A stretch of DNA of 64,000 bases from Microterricola viridarii (GCF_900104895.1 NZ_LT629742.1:3410001-3474000); one strand, 5' to 3'; positions 8,356 to 18,017 are shown, counted from the stretch's first letter. A program made the numbers and translations. The notes: generated from the letters alone by a model not told the origin.

Positions 8356-9512
8356 CCGAGCTGCGCAGCAGTGTGACCACCGGCTTCACCTCCCGCTTCG
8401 GCCGCGAGGCGCACGGCCTCTGGTCTGCCCCCGGCCGGGTGAACCTGATCGGCGAGCACACCGACTACAACGAGGGCTACGTCTTCCCGTTCGCGATCAA
8501 CCGGCGCACCCTGATCGGCCTCGCCCCGCGCGAGGACGCCGTGCTGCGGGTCGCCTCCTCACACGCGCCGGACGCCGTCGAGATCCGACTCGACGAGCTC
8601 ACCCCGGACGCGCTGCACGGCTGGTCGGCCTACCCGCTCGGCGTGGCGTGGGCCCTCGGCCAGTTCGGCGCACCCCTGGCCGAGCTGCACGGTGCGGACA
8701 TCTACATCGAGTCCGACGTGCCGATCGGCGCCGGGCTCTCCTCCTCGGCCGCGATCGAGTGCGCGGTGGCCGCCGCCCTCAACGACGTCTGGGGCCTCGG
8801 GCTGGACCGCCGCACCCTCGCCCGGGTCGGCCAGCTCGCCGAGAACCGCGCCGTCGGCGCCCCCACCGGCATCATGGACCAGTCCGCGTCGCTGCTCGGC
8901 GAGGCCGACGCCGGCGTGTTCCTCGACTGCCGCAGCCTCGAGGCCGAGGTGATCCCGCTCGGCTTCGACGCGGCCGGCCTCGAGCTGCTCATCATCGACA
9001 CCCGGGTCAGCCACTCGCACGCCACCGGCGGTTACGCCTCCCGCCGCGCCTCCTGCGAGGCCGGGGCAGCGGCGATGGGCGTGAGCGCGCTGCGCGACCT
9101 GCACCCGGGCGACCTGCCCCGCGCCGAGCAGCTGCTCGACGAGGAGACGTTCCGCCGGGTGCGTCACGTCGTCACCGAGGACCAGCGCGTGCTCGACACC
9201 GTGCGCACCCTGCGCGAGGAGGGGCCGCGGGCCATCGGCGCGCTGCTGGACGCCTCGCACGCCTCGATGCGCGACGACTTCGAGATCAGCTGCCCGGAGC
9301 TCGACCTCGCCGTCGACACCGCCCGCGGCGCCGGTGCGATCGGCGCCCGGATGACCGGCGGCGGATTCGGCGGGGCGGCCATCGCCCTGGTGCCCCGCGA
9401 GCTGGTCGCTCCGATCTCCGCGGCCGTGCTGGGCGCCTTCGCGGATGCCGGCTACGCCACACCCACGCTGTTCACCGTCCGGGCCGCGGCCGGGGCCGCC
9501 CGCGAGCTCTAG
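8352..9512 (+). CDS. galK: galactokinase
   Basis: A 386-residue GHMP kinase that phosphorylates galactose at C1 with ATP. All three family motifs are present: GRVNLIGEHTDYNEG near residues 27-41 (galactokinase signature), PIGAGLSSSAAIE around residue 125 (ATP-binding loop) and MTGGGFGGAAIAL near residue 335. The length is normal for the family. It overlaps galT by 4 bp and is the last gene of the operon. No galE is seen in this window, so UDP-galactose 4-epimerase must be encoded elsewhere. Confidence 0.96.
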   Translation: MTELRSSVTTGFTSRFGREAHGLWSAPGRVNLIGEHTDYNEGYVFPFAINRRTLIGLAPREDAVLRVASSHAPDAVEIRLDELTPDALHGWSAYPLGVAWALGQFGAPLAELHGADIYIESDVPIGAGLSSSAAIECAVAAALNDVWGLGLDRRTLARVGQLAENRAVGAPTGIMDQSASLLGEADAGVFLDCRSLEAEVIPLGFDAAGLELLIIDTRVSHSHATGGYASRRASCEAGAAAMGVSALRDLHPGDLPRAEQLLDEETFRRVRHVVTEDQRVLDTVRTLREEGPRAIGALLDASHASMRDDFEISCPELDLAVDTARGAGAIGARMTGGGFGGAAIALVPRELVAPISAAVLGAFADAGYATPTLFTVRAAAGAAREL

Positions 9513-9566
9513 CGCTCAGGCCGCGCGGGCAGACCGCGGCGGCGAACCCGGGCAGAAAAAGGGGAA

Positions 9567-9616
9567 GCCCCGGAGGTCACACGCTCAGCGTCCATTCCAA
9601 GCGTGCCCTCCGGGGC
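9567..9616 (+). terminator. Stem-loop after galK
   Basis: GCCCCGGAGG (9567-9576) pairs with CCTCCGGGGC (9607-9616), and inside it CACGCT (9580-9585) pairs with AGCGTG (9600-9605). It lies 55 bp after the galK stop. It is followed by a second, stronger hairpin, so termination here is probably in two steps. Confidence 0.6.
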
Positions 9617-9644
9617 CCAAAGCCACTGGGGAGTGGCCGTTATG

Positions 9645-9671
9645 GGGCGGGCCGAGAATCTCGGCCCGCCC
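9645..9671. terminator. Bidirectional terminator between galK and pckG
   Basis: GGGCGGGCCGAGA (9645-9657), one base, then TCTCGGCCCGCCC (9659-9671) form a perfect 13-bp stem. It lies between the convergent ends of galK and pckG, 30 bp from the pckG stop, and can serve both directions. Confidence 0.75.
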
Positions 9672-9700
9672 AGTCCTTCAGGTCTATGGCATACGGAGCC

Positions 9701-11551
9701 CTAGTCCTTCAGGTGGTATCGGAGGCTGGCGAGCTCCGCCTGGAGGGCGGCGGGCACCTTGCCGTTGAACTGCTCGAAGTACTCCTCGGTGAGGTCGCAC
9801 TCGGCGCGCCACGACTTCTTGTCGACGGCGAAGAGCTGGCGCACGGCATCCGCGTCCAGGTCGAGCCCGTCCAGGTTCAGCTCGCCCTCGGCGGGGATGA
9901 CACCGACCGCGGTGTTCTCGCCGGCGTGCGTGCCCTCGATGCGGCCGACGATCCACTCCAGGACTCGGGCGTTCTCGCCGAAGCCCGGCCAGAGGAAGCT
10001 GCCGTCGTCGCCCTTGCGGAACCAGTTGACCTGGAAGATCTCCGGCGCCTGCGTGCCGAGGGTGCGCCCCATCTTCACCCAGTGCGCCCAGTAGTCGGCC
10101 ATGTTGTAGCCGCAGAACGGAAGCATCGCGAACGGGTCGCGGCGCAGCTCGCCGACGGTGCCCTCAGCCGCGGCCGTCTTCTCAGAGGAGATGGTCGCGC
10201 CCATGAACACGCCGTGCTTCCAGCTGCGCGCCTGCGCCACGAGCGGCACGTTGGTCGCGCGGCGTCCGCCGAAGAGGATCGCGTCGATGGGCACGCCGTC
10301 GACGTCCTCCCAGTCCTCGGCGATCGTCGGGCACTGCGCGGCCGAGACGGTGAAGCGGGAGTTCGGGTGCGCCGCCGGGCGGCCGGAGTCCGGCGTCCAG
10401 GGGTTGCCCTCCCAGTCGGTGAGGTGAGCCGGCGGGGTGTCCGTCAGCCCCTCCCACCACACGTCGCCGTCCTCGCGCAGCGCCACGTTCGTGAAGATCG
10501 TGTTGCCCCACAGGGTGTCAACGGCGGTCTGGTTGGTGCTGGTGCCGGTGCCGGGCGCGACGCCGAAGAAGCCCGCCTCCGGGTTGATCGCCCAGAGCCG
10601 GCCGTCGGTGCCCGGACGCAGCCAGGCGATGTCGTCGCCGATGGTCTCGACCTTCCAGCCGGGGATCGTCGGGCGCAGCATGGCGAGGTTCGTCTTGCCG
10701 CAGGCCGAGGGGAACGCGGCGGCCACGTGGTAGGACTTGCCCTCCGGCGAGGTGATCTTGATCAGCAGCATGTGCTCGGCCAACCAGCCCTCGTCGCGGG
10801 CCATCACCGAGGCGATGCGCAGCGCGAAGCACTTCTTGGCCAGCAGCGCGTTGCCGCCGTAGCCGGAGCCGAACGACCACACCTCTCGGGTGTCGGGGAA
10901 CTGCACGATGTACTTGGTGTCATTGCACGGCCAGGCCAGGTCCTCGCGGGGCTGGCCGTCCTCGTCGACGAGGGAGTAGCCGACGGAGTGCACCGTGCGC
11001 ACCCAGGCCTCGCCGCCCTCGATCATCCGGTACACCCGGTCGCCCATGCGGGTCATGATGCCCATGTTCAGCACGACGTAGGGCGAGTCGGTGATCTCGA
11101 CGCCGAGCTGCGAGATCGGGCCACCGAGCGGGCCCATCGAGAACGGCACGACGTACATGGTGCGGCCGCGCATGCTGCCGGTGAACACCTCGCGCAGCTC
11201 TGCGCGCATCTGCTTGGGGTCGCGCCAGTTGTTGGTGGGTCCCGCGTCTTCTTCGTAGGTGGAGCAGATGAAGGTGCGGTCCTCGACCCGGGCGACGTCC
11301 TTCGGGTCGGTGCGGGCGAGGTAGCTGTTCGGGCGCCACTCCGGGTTCAACCGGATCAGCTTGCCCTCGGCGACGAGGAGCTTGGTGAGGTGGTCGGCCT
11401 CCGCGATCGACCCGTCGCACCAGACGATTTCCGCCGGCTGGGTGATCGCGGCAATCTCCTTGACCCAGGCCTGCAGGGCCGGGTCAGTCGTTCCTCGGTT
11501 GGCCGGGCGCGCCGAAGAGCCGGTTCCCACTGAGATCTCTGAGATTGTCAT
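9701..11551 (-). CDS. pckG: phosphoenolpyruvate carboxykinase (GTP)
   Basis: A 616-residue GTP-dependent PEP carboxykinase, usual for actinobacteria. It converts oxaloacetate plus GTP to PEP, CO2 and GDP, the first committed step of gluconeogenesis. The P-loop segment [13 protein letters not shown] (roughly residue 275) is the PEPCK-specific kinase-1 motif, and [18 protein letters not shown], with its downstream Asn-rich [12 protein letters not shown], carries metal and nucleotide contacts. The ATG at 11551 (MTISEIS) has AAGG upstream; a longer in-frame extension of 46 codons is low-complexity and unconserved. It is divergent from a RamB-like regulator, which makes acetate-responsive control plausible. 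Confidence 0.96.
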   Translation of the reverse strand: MTISEISVGTGSSARPANRGTTDPALQAWVKEIAAITQPAEIVWCDGSIAEADHLTKLLVAEGKLIRLNPEWRPNSYLARTDPKDVARVEDRTFICSTYEEDAGPTNNWRDPKQMRAELREVFTGSMRGRTMYVVPFSMGPLGGPISQLGVEITDSPYVVLNMGIMTRMGDRVYRMIEGGEAWVRTVHSVGYSLVDEDGQPREDLAWPCNDTKYIVQFPDTREVWSFGSGYGGNALLAKKCFALRIASVMARDEGWLAEHMLLIKITSPEGKSYHVAAAFPSACGKTNLAMLRPTIPGWKVETIGDDIAWLRPGTDGRLWAINPEAGFFGVAPGTGTSTNQTAVDTLWGNTIFTNVALREDGDVWWEGLTDTPPAHLTDWEGNPWTPDSGRPAAHPNSRFTVSAAQCPTIAEDWEDVDGVPIDAILFGGRRATNVPLVAQARSWKHGVFMGATISSEKTAAAEGTVGELRRDPFAMLPFCGYNMADYWAHWVKMGRTLGTQAPEIFQVNWFRKGDDGSFLWPGFGENARVLEWIVGRIEGTHAGENTAVGVIPAEGELNLDGLDLDADAVRQLFAVDKKSWRAECDLTEEYFEQFNGKVPAALQAELASLRYHLKD

Positions 11552-11734
11552 TGCGCTGCCTTCTCTGCTCGTCGTGCTCTGCTCGTCGTTGTGCAGCTCA
11601 TCCCCGTCGTGCGGTGACTCGCCAGGCGATGTGTGACGCGGTTCCGGATGCCGGCCGGCAGCCGATTCCGGGTAATCTCGCCCTGTCATTCAAGAATGCG
11701 CCCCTTTTTGAGAGCCGGGGCGCCCAGAATGGGA

Positions 11735-11765
11735 TTAAGAAATGCACTTCTTTACGTATTCTTAA
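11735..11765 (+). promoter_or_regulatory. Promoter/inverted repeat of the RamB-like gene
   Basis: TTAAGAA (11735-11741) and TTCTTAA (11759-11765) form a perfect inverted repeat with a 17-bp spacer, ending three bases before the ATG at 11769. A possible -10 box TATTCT (11757-11762) would place transcription initiation at the start codon, giving a leaderless mRNA; no ribosome site is visible. The dyad may be an autoregulatory site. It is locally AT-rich compared with its surroundings. Confidence 0.5.
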
Positions 11766-11768
11766 GTC

Positions 11769-13229
11769 ATGAAGGAAAGAAACTCCGACCTGGAGACGCT
11801 CGGCCACCGCATCCGGCACTTCCGCGGCCAGCGCGGCCTCACCCTGGACCAGCTGGGCGAGCGACTCAACCTGGCCGGCAGCCAGCTCTCGCTGATCGAG
11901 AACGGCAAGCGCGAGGCCCGGGTCGGCACACTGCAGGCGATCGCGTCCGCCCTCGACATCGACCTGGCCACGTTGCTCTCCGGGGAGGCCCCGAACGCGC
12001 GCGCCGCGCTGGAGATCGAGCTCGCCCGCGCCCAGAAGAGCCCGCTGTACGCGGCGCTCGGCCTGCCGCAGGTGAAGCCGACCCGGGGCATGAGCGCCGA
12101 GTCGCTCGAGGCCATGGTCGGCCTGCACCGGGAGCTGGCGCGCCGGGCATCCGAGGCCATCGCCACCCCGGAGGAGGCGCGCCGCGCCAACACCGAGCTG
12201 CGCGAGCGCATGCGTGCGCGCAACAACTACATGCCAGAGATCGAGGCCCTCGCCGAGGAGCGGGTGCGCGCCTCCGGCCACGTGTCCGGCGCCCTCACCC
12301 ACCGCGAGGTGAGCGTGATGGCCGAGCAGCTCGGCTTCAGCCTGCTCTACGTGAACGACCTGCCGAGCTCCACCCGCTCGGTGACCGACCTCGCCAACGG
12401 CCGCATCTACCTGCCGCCGGCGTCGATCCCCGGCGGGCACGGGCTCCGCTCGATGGCGCTGCAGGCGATGGCGCACCGCCTGCTCGGGCACGAGCGGCCG
12501 GCCAGCTACGCCGAGTTCCTCTGGCAGCGGCTCGAGATCAACTACTACGCGGCCTGCTGCCTGATGCCGCGCGAGGCATCCGTCGCCTTCCTGCAGACCG
12601 CCAAGAAGGAGCGCCGCCTGGCCATCGAGGACTTCCGCGATGCCTTCGGCGTCACCCACGAGGCCGCGGCGCTGCGCTTCACCAACCTCGCCACCGAGCA
12701 CCTGGACATGCGACTGCACTTCCTGCGCGTGAACGGCGACGGCGCCCTGCAGAAGGGCTACGAGAACGACGACCTGCCGCTGCCGACCGACGTCACGGGC
12801 TCGATCGAAGGCCAGTTCGTCTGCAAGCAGTGGAGCGCGCGCAGCGCCTTCACGCACACCAACCGCACCACCGAGTTCTACCAGTACACCGACACCCCGG
12901 CCGGCACGTTCTGGTGCGCCACCCAGACCGGCAACGCCCAGTCCCCCTCCGGCCGCGCCGGCGAGTTCTCGATCAGCGTCGGCGTGCCGTTCGCGCAGGC
13001 GAAGTGGTTCCGCGGCCGCGAGACGACGAACCGGGCCGAGTCGCGCTGCCCCGACGAGTCCTGCTGCCGCCGGGCACCGAGCGGCCTCGCCTCGCGCTGG
13101 AGCGGGCAGGCCTGGCCGAGCGCACGGCTGCACGCCCATGTGCTCTCGCCGCTGCCGTCTGGCACCTTCCCCGGCGTCGACGACGCCGAGGTATACGAGT
13201 TCCTCGAGAGCCACCAACGCGAGGCTTAG
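11769..13229 (+). CDS. RamB-like XRE family regulator with ImmA/IrrE-like and ScfRs domains
   Basis: A 486-residue regulator resembling corynebacterial RamB / mycobacterial short-chain fatty acyl regulators. Residues about 8-70 form an XRE helix-turn-helix (LGHRIRHFRGQRGLTLDQLGERLNL in part, then SQLSLIENGKRE). A middle region resembles the ImmA/IrrE peptidase fold (MALQAMAHRLLGHE, without a clear HExxH), and the C-terminal domain holds a cysteine cluster (SRCPDESCCRRAPSG) typical of this regulator group. Known members control acetate, propionate and glyoxylate-cycle genes. Its position divergent from pckG suggests that it links acyl-CoA status to gluconeogenesis; this target is inferred. Confidence 0.85.
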   Translation: MKERNSDLETLGHRIRHFRGQRGLTLDQLGERLNLAGSQLSLIENGKREARVGTLQAIASALDIDLATLLSGEAPNARAALEIELARAQKSPLYAALGLPQVKPTRGMSAESLEAMVGLHRELARRASEAIATPEEARRANTELRERMRARNNYMPEIEALAEERVRASGHVSGALTHREVSVMAEQLGFSLLYVNDLPSSTRSVTDLANGRIYLPPASIPGGHGLRSMALQAMAHRLLGHERPASYAEFLWQRLEINYYAACCLMPREASVAFLQTAKKERRLAIEDFRDAFGVTHEAAALRFTNLATEHLDMRLHFLRVNGDGALQKGYENDDLPLPTDVTGSIEGQFVCKQWSARSAFTHTNRTTEFYQYTDTPAGTFWCATQTGNAQSPSGRAGEFSISVGVPFAQAKWFRGRETTNRAESRCPDESCCRRAPSGLASRWSGQAWPSARLHAHVLSPLPSGTFPGVDDAEVYEFLESHQREA

Positions 13230-13301
13230 CCTCGCGAAAGGCGGCAGCCCCACCAAGGAAATCTAGAAACCGCCACCGATCGGCGCGCCACGAACTCACT
13301 C

Positions 13302-13330
13302 TTGCCATACTGTGCGACGCACACTATCGT
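13302..13330 (+). promoter_or_regulatory. padR promoter with palindromic operator
   Basis: TTGCCA (13302-13307), a 17-bp spacer and TATCGT (13325-13330) form a promoter. TGTGCG-A-CGCACA (13311-13323) is a perfect 6-bp dyad inside the spacer, next to a second dyad CACAC-TATC-GTGTG. PadR repressors usually bind such sites and repress their own operon. Confidence 0.6.
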
Positions 13331-13337
13331 GTGAGGC

Positions 13338-13673
13338 ATGGATATGGATGACGCCAAGGCTCAACATGTGCAGGAGCTGCGCCGCGGCACCGTGGTGCTG
13401 GCCTGCCTCGTGCGCCTGGCGACGCCCGACTACGGCTACGCGCTGCTCGAGACGTTGAATGCGCGCGGTTTCGCCGTTGACGCCGGCACGCTGTACCCGC
13501 TGCTGCGCCGCCTCGAGAAGCAGGGGCTGCTCAGCAGCGCCTGGAACACCGAGGAGGCCCGGCCCCGCAAGTTCTACACGACCAGCGCGCTCGGCCACCA
13601 GCTAGCCGCACAGCTCACCGCAGAATGGGGCGCCATTGACCGCTCCCTGCGCGCCCTGAAAGAAGGAGAGTGA
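13338..13673 (+). CDS. PadR family transcriptional regulator
   Basis: A 111-residue PadR-type winged-helix repressor of the short subfamily. Signatures are GTVVLACLVRLATPDYGYAL, then DAGTLYPLLRRLEKQGLL (recognition helix and wing) and RKFYTTSALGHQL. The start is ambiguous: ATG 13338 fits a leaderless transcript from the TATCGT promoter, whereas ATG 13344 (two codons later) has GTGAGG 7 nt upstream. It is followed 2 bp later by a membrane-protein gene, and such pairs are commonly co-regulated, with PadR repressing both. Confidence 0.92.
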   Translation: MDMDDAKAQHVQELRRGTVVLACLVRLATPDYGYALLETLNARGFAVDAGTLYPLLRRLEKQGLLSSAWNTEEARPRKFYTTSALGHQLAAQLTAEWGAIDRSLRALKEGE

Positions 13674-13675
13674 TC

Positions 13676-14653
13676 ATGAGCACGCCCTCGACCGGAACAC
13701 TGAGCGAGCGATACATCTGGGCGGCCAGCCGCGGCATCCCCGAGAAGCAGCGCGCAGAGCTCGAACCCGAGTTCCGCGAGCTCATCGCCGACAGCATCGA
13801 AGCGCAGCGGGCGAACGGCCTGAGCGAGCGCGACGCCGAGCACGCTGCCCTCGTCGAGCTCGGCGACCCGGCACGCCTCGCCGCGCGCTACACCGATCGG
13901 CCGCTGCACCTCATCGGGCCGCGTTACTACCTTGACTGGTTACGCCTGCTGAAACTCCTGCTCGCCATCGTCGTGCCGATCGCGGCCGCGGCGGCGGGGG
14001 TCGCCCGGCTGATCGCCGGCGGTGATGTCGGCGACGTGGTCGCGGCGGTGGCGACGACGGCCATCGGTGTCGGCGTGCACCTCTGTTTCTGGGTGACGCT
14101 CGTCTTCGTCCTGATCGAGCGGCAGGGCGCCAACCGTTCCCGGCCGCTGCTCGAGTGGACGCCCGACATGCTGCCCCAGCTGCCGAGCGGCAACCGACGC
14201 TCGCTCGGCGAGCTGGTGCCCACCCTCGTGTTCCTCGCCGTGTTCGCCGCCTGGATCGTCTGGCAGCAGTTCAACTCCTTCTTCACGGATGCCGCGGGTG
14301 ACCCGATCCCGCTGCTCTCCCCCGCGCTGTGGTCGAGCTGGCTGCCGTACTTCCTCGCCCTGATCGTCCTGGAGATGGGCTTCGCACTCTGGCTCTACCT
14401 GCGCGGCCGGTGGACGCTGACGCTGGCCCTGGTCAACCTGCTCCTCAACCTCGCCTTCACCGTGCCGGCGCTGTGGTTGCTGTTGACCGGGCAGCTCGTC
14501 AACCCGGCCTTCGAGGCGGCCGTGCCGGTGGACGGCTCCAACGTCGCCGCGGTGTCCGGCGCCGTCTACCCGATCATCGCGATCGCCCTCGTCGGCTTCG
14601 CGCTCTGGGATGCCGTCGACGGTTTCATCCGGGCGTGGCGGGCGCGGGAATAG
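13676..14653 (+). CDS. Membrane protein with N-terminal permease-prefix/HAAS-like domain
   Basis: A 325-residue membrane protein. Residues 1-75 resemble the helical prefix domain found in PadR-linked membrane proteins (EPEFRELIADSIEAQRANGLSERDAEHAAL in outline: a conserved acidic/basic helical region ending at LGDPARLAARY). At least six hydrophobic segments follow, for example LLKLLLAIVVPIAAAAAG and LVPTLVFLAVFAAWIVW. The ATG at 13676 has AAGGAG 7 nt upstream; a GTG two codons earlier is less likely. It is co-transcribed with the PadR gene. The function is unknown, probably an envelope-stress or transport-related effector of the PadR switch. Confidence 0.8.
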   Translation: MSTPSTGTLSERYIWAASRGIPEKQRAELEPEFRELIADSIEAQRANGLSERDAEHAALVELGDPARLAARYTDRPLHLIGPRYYLDWLRLLKLLLAIVVPIAAAAAGVARLIAGGDVGDVVAAVATTAIGVGVHLCFWVTLVFVLIERQGANRSRPLLEWTPDMLPQLPSGNRRSLGELVPTLVFLAVFAAWIVWQQFNSFFTDAAGDPIPLLSPALWSSWLPYFLALIVLEMGFALWLYLRGRWTLTLALVNLLLNLAFTVPALWLLLTGQLVNPAFEAAVPVDGSNVAAVSGAVYPIIAIALVGFALWDAVDGFIRAWRARE

Positions 14654-14680
14654 CCGCGGGCCGCCCGCGTTGCACCGGAC

Positions 14681-15121
14681 ATGCCATTACAGGGAGAGTA
14701 CGCGCCGAGCACCTCAGAGTGGGCGCGCAAGCAGGCCGAAGAGTACGAGCGCACGGGCGGCAGCGACGCCAACCTGCTGCGCAACAAGCCGATCATCGTG
14801 CTGACCACCAAGGGTGCGAAGACCGGGGCGCTGCGCAAGACCGCTCTGATGCGGGTGGAGCACGACGGCCGCTACGCCGTCGTCGCCTCCAAGGGCGGTG
14901 CGCCGGATCACCCTGCCTGGTACTTCAACATGGTGGCCGAGCCCCACGTCGAGCTGCAGGACGGCGATGTGAGGCGCGACTACCTCGCCCGCGAGCTGGC
15001 TGGCGCCGAGCGCGAGGAGTGGTGGGCGCGCGCCGTCGAGGCCTGGCCCGACTACGCGAACTACCAGCTGAAGACCGAGCGGGTCATCCCGGTGTTCCTG
15101 TTGGAGCCGGTCGCGCACTAG
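14681..15121 (+). CDS. F420/deazaflavin-dependent nitroreductase family protein
   Basis: A 146-residue protein of the DDN-like split beta-barrel family (deazaflavin-dependent nitroreductase). The family motif [18 protein letters not shown] (about residues 42-59) contacts the F420 phosphate and lactyl tail; [14 protein letters not shown] follows, also typical. Such enzymes use reduced F420 to reduce quinones, coumarins or nitro compounds. It stands alone between a membrane-protein gene and the convergent SDR gene. There is no secretion signal, and N-terminal membrane association as in Ddn cannot be decided. Confidence 0.88.
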   Translation: MPLQGEYAPSTSEWARKQAEEYERTGGSDANLLRNKPIIVLTTKGAKTGALRKTALMRVEHDGRYAVVASKGGAPDHPAWYFNMVAEPHVELQDGDVRRDYLARELAGAEREEWWARAVEAWPDYANYQLKTERVIPVFLLEPVAH

Positions 15122-15158
15122 CGCAACACCGTGCGCTGGGCCCCGCCCCGCGCGGCGC

Positions 15159-15926
15159 CTAGCGCGGCTGCATCCTGATCGCCCCGTCCAGCCGGATCGT
15201 CTCGCCGTTGAGCATCGGGTTCTCGACGATGTGACAGACCAGGGCGGCGTACTCGGCCGGGTCGCCGAGGCGCGAGGGGTGCGGCACCTGAGCGCCCAGC
15301 GAGGCGCGCACCTCCTCCGGCAGCTGGCGCAGCATCGGGGTGTCGAAGGTGCCGGGCGCGATTGTCATCACCCGGATCAGGGACTGCGCGAACTCGCGGG
15401 CCAGCGGCAGCGTCATCGCGGCGACCGCCCCCTTGGAGGCAGAGTAGGCGGCCTGCCCGATCTGGCCGTCGAATGCCGCGACGGAGGCCGTGTTCACGAT
15501 CACGCCGCGTTCCGGCGTCGGCCCGGTCGGCTCGGTCGCCTGGATGGCGGCCGCGGCGAGGCGCACGACGTTGAAGGTGCCGATCAGGTTGACCCGGATG
15601 ACGCGCTCGAACTCGTCCAGCGGCAGCGGGCCGTCGCGGCCCACCGTGCGCGCGCCCGCAGCGATGCCCGCGCAGTTCACCACGATGCGGAGCGGGCCCT
15701 GGCCCGTTGCCGCGTCGACGGCGGCCTGCACGTCGGCCGCGCTCGTCACGTCGCCGGCGACGAATCGCGCCCGCCCGCCGAGCGCCCGGACGATCTCCTC
15801 CCCCGGCGCACCGGGCAGGTCGAACAGCACGACGCTCGCGCCGGCGTCATGGAGCGCGGTGACCGTGGCCAGCCCGAGGCCGGAGGCGCCGCCGGTGACG
15901 AGCGCCGTGGATCCGTGAATCAGCAT
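15159..15926 (-). CDS. SDR, 3-hydroxyacyl-CoA dehydrogenase type II-like
   Basis: A 255-residue SDR most like HSD17B10-type 3-hydroxyacyl-CoA dehydrogenases, which oxidise 3-hydroxyacyl-CoA to 3-ketoacyl-CoA with NAD. The cofactor loop [11 protein letters not shown] lies at about residues 12-22, NCAGIA near 86, and the catalytic Ser with YSASKGAV (YxxxK) near 165. PGTFDTPML and the C-terminal [11 protein letters not shown] are typical of the subfamily. It starts 2 bp after the thiolase stop on the same strand, so the pair forms an operon for the last two steps of a beta-oxidation-like route. Confidence 0.9.
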   Translation of the reverse strand: MLIHGSTALVTGGASGLGLATVTALHDAGASVVLFDLPGAPGEEIVRALGGRARFVAGDVTSAADVQAAVDAATGQGPLRIVVNCAGIAAGARTVGRDGPLPLDEFERVIRVNLIGTFNVVRLAAAAIQATEPTGPTPERGVIVNTASVAAFDGQIGQAAYSASKGAVAAMTLPLAREFAQSLIRVMTIAPGTFDTPMLRQLPEEVRASLGAQVPHPSRLGDPAEYAALVCHIVENPMLNGETIRLDGAIRMQPR

Positions 15927-15928
15927 TG

Positions 15929-17107
15929 CTACAGCCTTTCGATGATGGTTGCGTTGGCCATTCCGCCGCCCTCGCACATGACTTGCAGGCCGAAGCGGTC
16001 GCCGGCCGCCTCGAGGCGGTTGACCAGGGTGGTGAGCAGCCGCGTCCCGCTGGAGCCGAGGGCGTGCCCGAGCGCGATGGCGCCGCCGTTCGCGTTCAGC
16101 CTGGACTCGTCGGCGCCGGATTCGGCCAGCCAGAGCAGCGGAACCGGGGCGAAGGCCTCGTTCACCTCGTAGGCGTCGATCTCGCCAATGGAGAGCCCGG
16201 AGCGCCGGAGGACCTTGTGCGTCGCCTCGACGACGCCGGTGAGCATGAGCAGCGGGTCGCTGCCGGTGACGGCGAAGCTGTGGAACCGCGCTCGCGGCGT
16301 GAGCCCCAGTTGAGCCGCCCGCCCGGCGCTCATGATGAGCGCGGCGGATGCGCCGTCCGTCAGCGGTGAGGAGTTGCCCGGCGTGATCTGCCAGGCGATC
16401 TCGGGAAACCGCTCCGCCAGCGCCGCACTGTAAAAGGAGGGCGGGAGGCCGCTCAGGCCGGCCTCGGTGGTGCCGGGCCGAATCGTCTCGTCGCGGAGCG
16501 AGCCGACGCCGGGCACCGCGACGATCTCCCGGTCGAGGGCACCGGATGCCGCGGCGAGCGCGGCCTTGCCATGCGAGCCGGCGGAGTAGCGGTCGAGCAT
16601 CTCGCGGTTCATGCCCCAGCGGGCGGCGATGAGCTCGGCGGCGACGCCCTGGTTGACGAGGCCGTCGGGGTAGCGCGCCCGCAGCCGGGGGCCGAGCACG
16701 TCGGCGCCGGCGGTGGAGCTGCCGAGCGGGACGCGGCTCATCGATTCGACGCCGCAGGCGATGACGATGTCCGCGGCGCCGGCGAGAACCGCCTGGGCGG
16801 CGAAGCTCGCGGCCTGTTGGCTGGACCCGCACTGCCGGTCGATCGTGGCGGCCGGCACCGAGACAGGGAAGCCGGCGGCCAACACCGCCTGCCTCGTCAC
16901 GTTGCTGCTCTGCTCGCCGACCTGGCCGACGCAGCCTCCCAGCACATCGTCGATCTCGACCGGGTCGAGCCCGTTGCGCTGCACGAGCGCCTGGAGCACG
17001 CCGGCGAGCAGGTCGACGGGGTGCACGGCAGAGAGCAGGCCGCCGGCCTTGCCGCGCCCGCTCGGGGTGCGCACGACATCGACGATAACGGCGTCTCTGC
17101 TGTTCAT
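15929..17107 (-). CDS. acetyl-CoA C-acyltransferase (thiolase)
   Basis: A 392-residue thiolase that cleaves 3-ketoacyl-CoA with CoA or condenses two acyl-CoAs. The acylated nucleophile is the Cys in [10 protein letters not shown] (about residue 90). EVNEAFAPV carries the NEAF motif, [14 protein letters not shown] the GHP-like histidine region (here GHAL), and [15 protein letters not shown] the C-terminal Cys-x-Gly active-site motif. The length is normal. It is followed by an SDR hydroxyacyl-CoA dehydrogenase in the same operon, suggesting breakdown of a fatty or branched acyl chain. The exact chain length is not predictable. Confidence 0.93.
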   Translation of the reverse strand: MNSRDAVIVDVVRTPSGRGKAGGLLSAVHPVDLLAGVLQALVQRNGLDPVEIDDVLGGCVGQVGEQSSNVTRQAVLAAGFPVSVPAATIDRQCGSSQQAASFAAQAVLAGAADIVIACGVESMSRVPLGSSTAGADVLGPRLRARYPDGLVNQGVAAELIAARWGMNREMLDRYSAGSHGKAALAAASGALDREIVAVPGVGSLRDETIRPGTTEAGLSGLPPSFYSAALAERFPEIAWQITPGNSSPLTDGASAALIMSAGRAAQLGLTPRARFHSFAVTGSDPLLMLTGVVEATHKVLRRSGLSIGEIDAYEVNEAFAPVPLLWLAESGADESRLNANGGAIALGHALGSSGTRLLTTLVNRLEAAGDRFGLQVMCEGGGMANATIIERL

Positions 17108-17146
17108 GCGCTCAGCCTACGCCGCGCGCTGCGCCAGAAGGCGGAG

Positions 17147-17166
17147 GGCGGGTGCCGGATCCCGCC
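17147..17166 (-). terminator. Hairpin at end of TrmH-family gene
   Basis: GGCGGG (17147-17152) and CCCGCC (17161-17166) form a short stem with an 8-base loop overlapping the last base of the stop region. It could end the methyltransferase transcript; support is modest. Confidence 0.35.
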
Positions 17167-17960
17167 TAGCCGAGCGCCCACATGGCGACCGCGCTGGCGG
17201 CGGCCACGTTCAACGAGTCGATGCCGTGTTTCATGGGAATCTGCACCACGGTGTCGGATGCCGCGAGCGCCGCCTCGGTCAGCCCGCTCCCCTCCGCTCC
17301 CAGCACGAGGGCCAGGCGCTCGTGCTGGGAGCCGTCGAAGTCGCGCAGGCTGACGGCGTCCGGGGTCAGCGCGAGCGCGGCCACGTGGAAGCCGTGCGCG
17401 TCCAGCAGGGCCCGGGTGCTCGGCCAGTCCCCCGCGCGTGTCCACGGCACCTGCAGCACGGTTCCCATCGACACCCGGATGGCGCGGCGGTAGAACGGGT
17501 CGGTGCAGCTCGGCGTGACCAGCACGGCGTCGGCGCCGATCGCGCCGGCCGAGCGGAAGATGGCGCCCAAGTTGGTCGGGTCGGCCACATTCTCGACGAT
17601 GACGATGCGGCGGGCGCCCGCGAGCAGCGCGCCGGGGTCTGGCAGGGCGGGCCGGTTCATCGCGGCGATGACACCGCGGTGCAGCACGTAGCCGGTCAGC
17701 TCGGCCAGGAGCTCGCCGTCGCCGGAGAAGATGGGCACGTCGTCGCCGACGAGGGCCGCGGCCTCCTCCGCCGTTCCGCCGAGGGCCAGCACCGATCTCG
17801 GGGTGTGTCCGGAGCGCAGCGCGCGCTCCAGCACCAGGGCGGACTCGGCGATGTAGATGCCGTGCTCGGCCGACCGCGCCTTCTTCAGCGCGACGTCCGT
17901 CTGATGCGAGTAGTCGCGCAGCAGGGGGTGGCTGAGTTCGGTGATCAGGGTTACGGGCAC
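17166..17960 (-). CDS. TrmH/SpoU family RNA 2'-O-methyltransferase
   Basis: A 264-residue SPOUT-class RNA methyltransferase. All three knot motifs are present: NLGAIFRSAGAIGADAVL near residues 130-147, LVLGAEGSGL near residue 217, and IPMKHGIDSLNVAAASAVA at the C-terminus. The N-terminal portion (SAEHGIYIAESALVLERAL) resembles the SpoU substrate-binding domain. It should transfer a methyl group from SAM to a ribose in rRNA or tRNA. It follows the thiolase operon on the minus strand but is upstream of it with its own region; its target nucleotide is unknown. Confidence 0.9.
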   Translation of the reverse strand: MPVTLITELSHPLLRDYSHQTDVALKKARSAEHGIYIAESALVLERALRSGHTPRSVLALGGTAEEAAALVGDDVPIFSGDGELLAELTGYVLHRGVIAAMNRPALPDPGALLAGARRIVIVENVADPTNLGAIFRSAGAIGADAVLVTPSCTDPFYRRAIRVSMGTVLQVPWTRAGDWPSTRALLDAHGFHVAALALTPDAVSLRDFDGSQHERLALVLGAEGSGLTEAALAASDTVVQIPMKHGIDSLNVAAASAVAMWALG

Positions 17961-18017
17961 CCGTCTACCCTACGGCGATGCGTGCGGGCGGCGGGGGCAC
18001 GCAGCGCGCTACGCAGC

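Noticed and set aside
8291-11533. About 1080-codon open frame over galK and antisense to pckG
   Set aside because: Same shadow composition; galK and pckG have clear motifs in their own frames.
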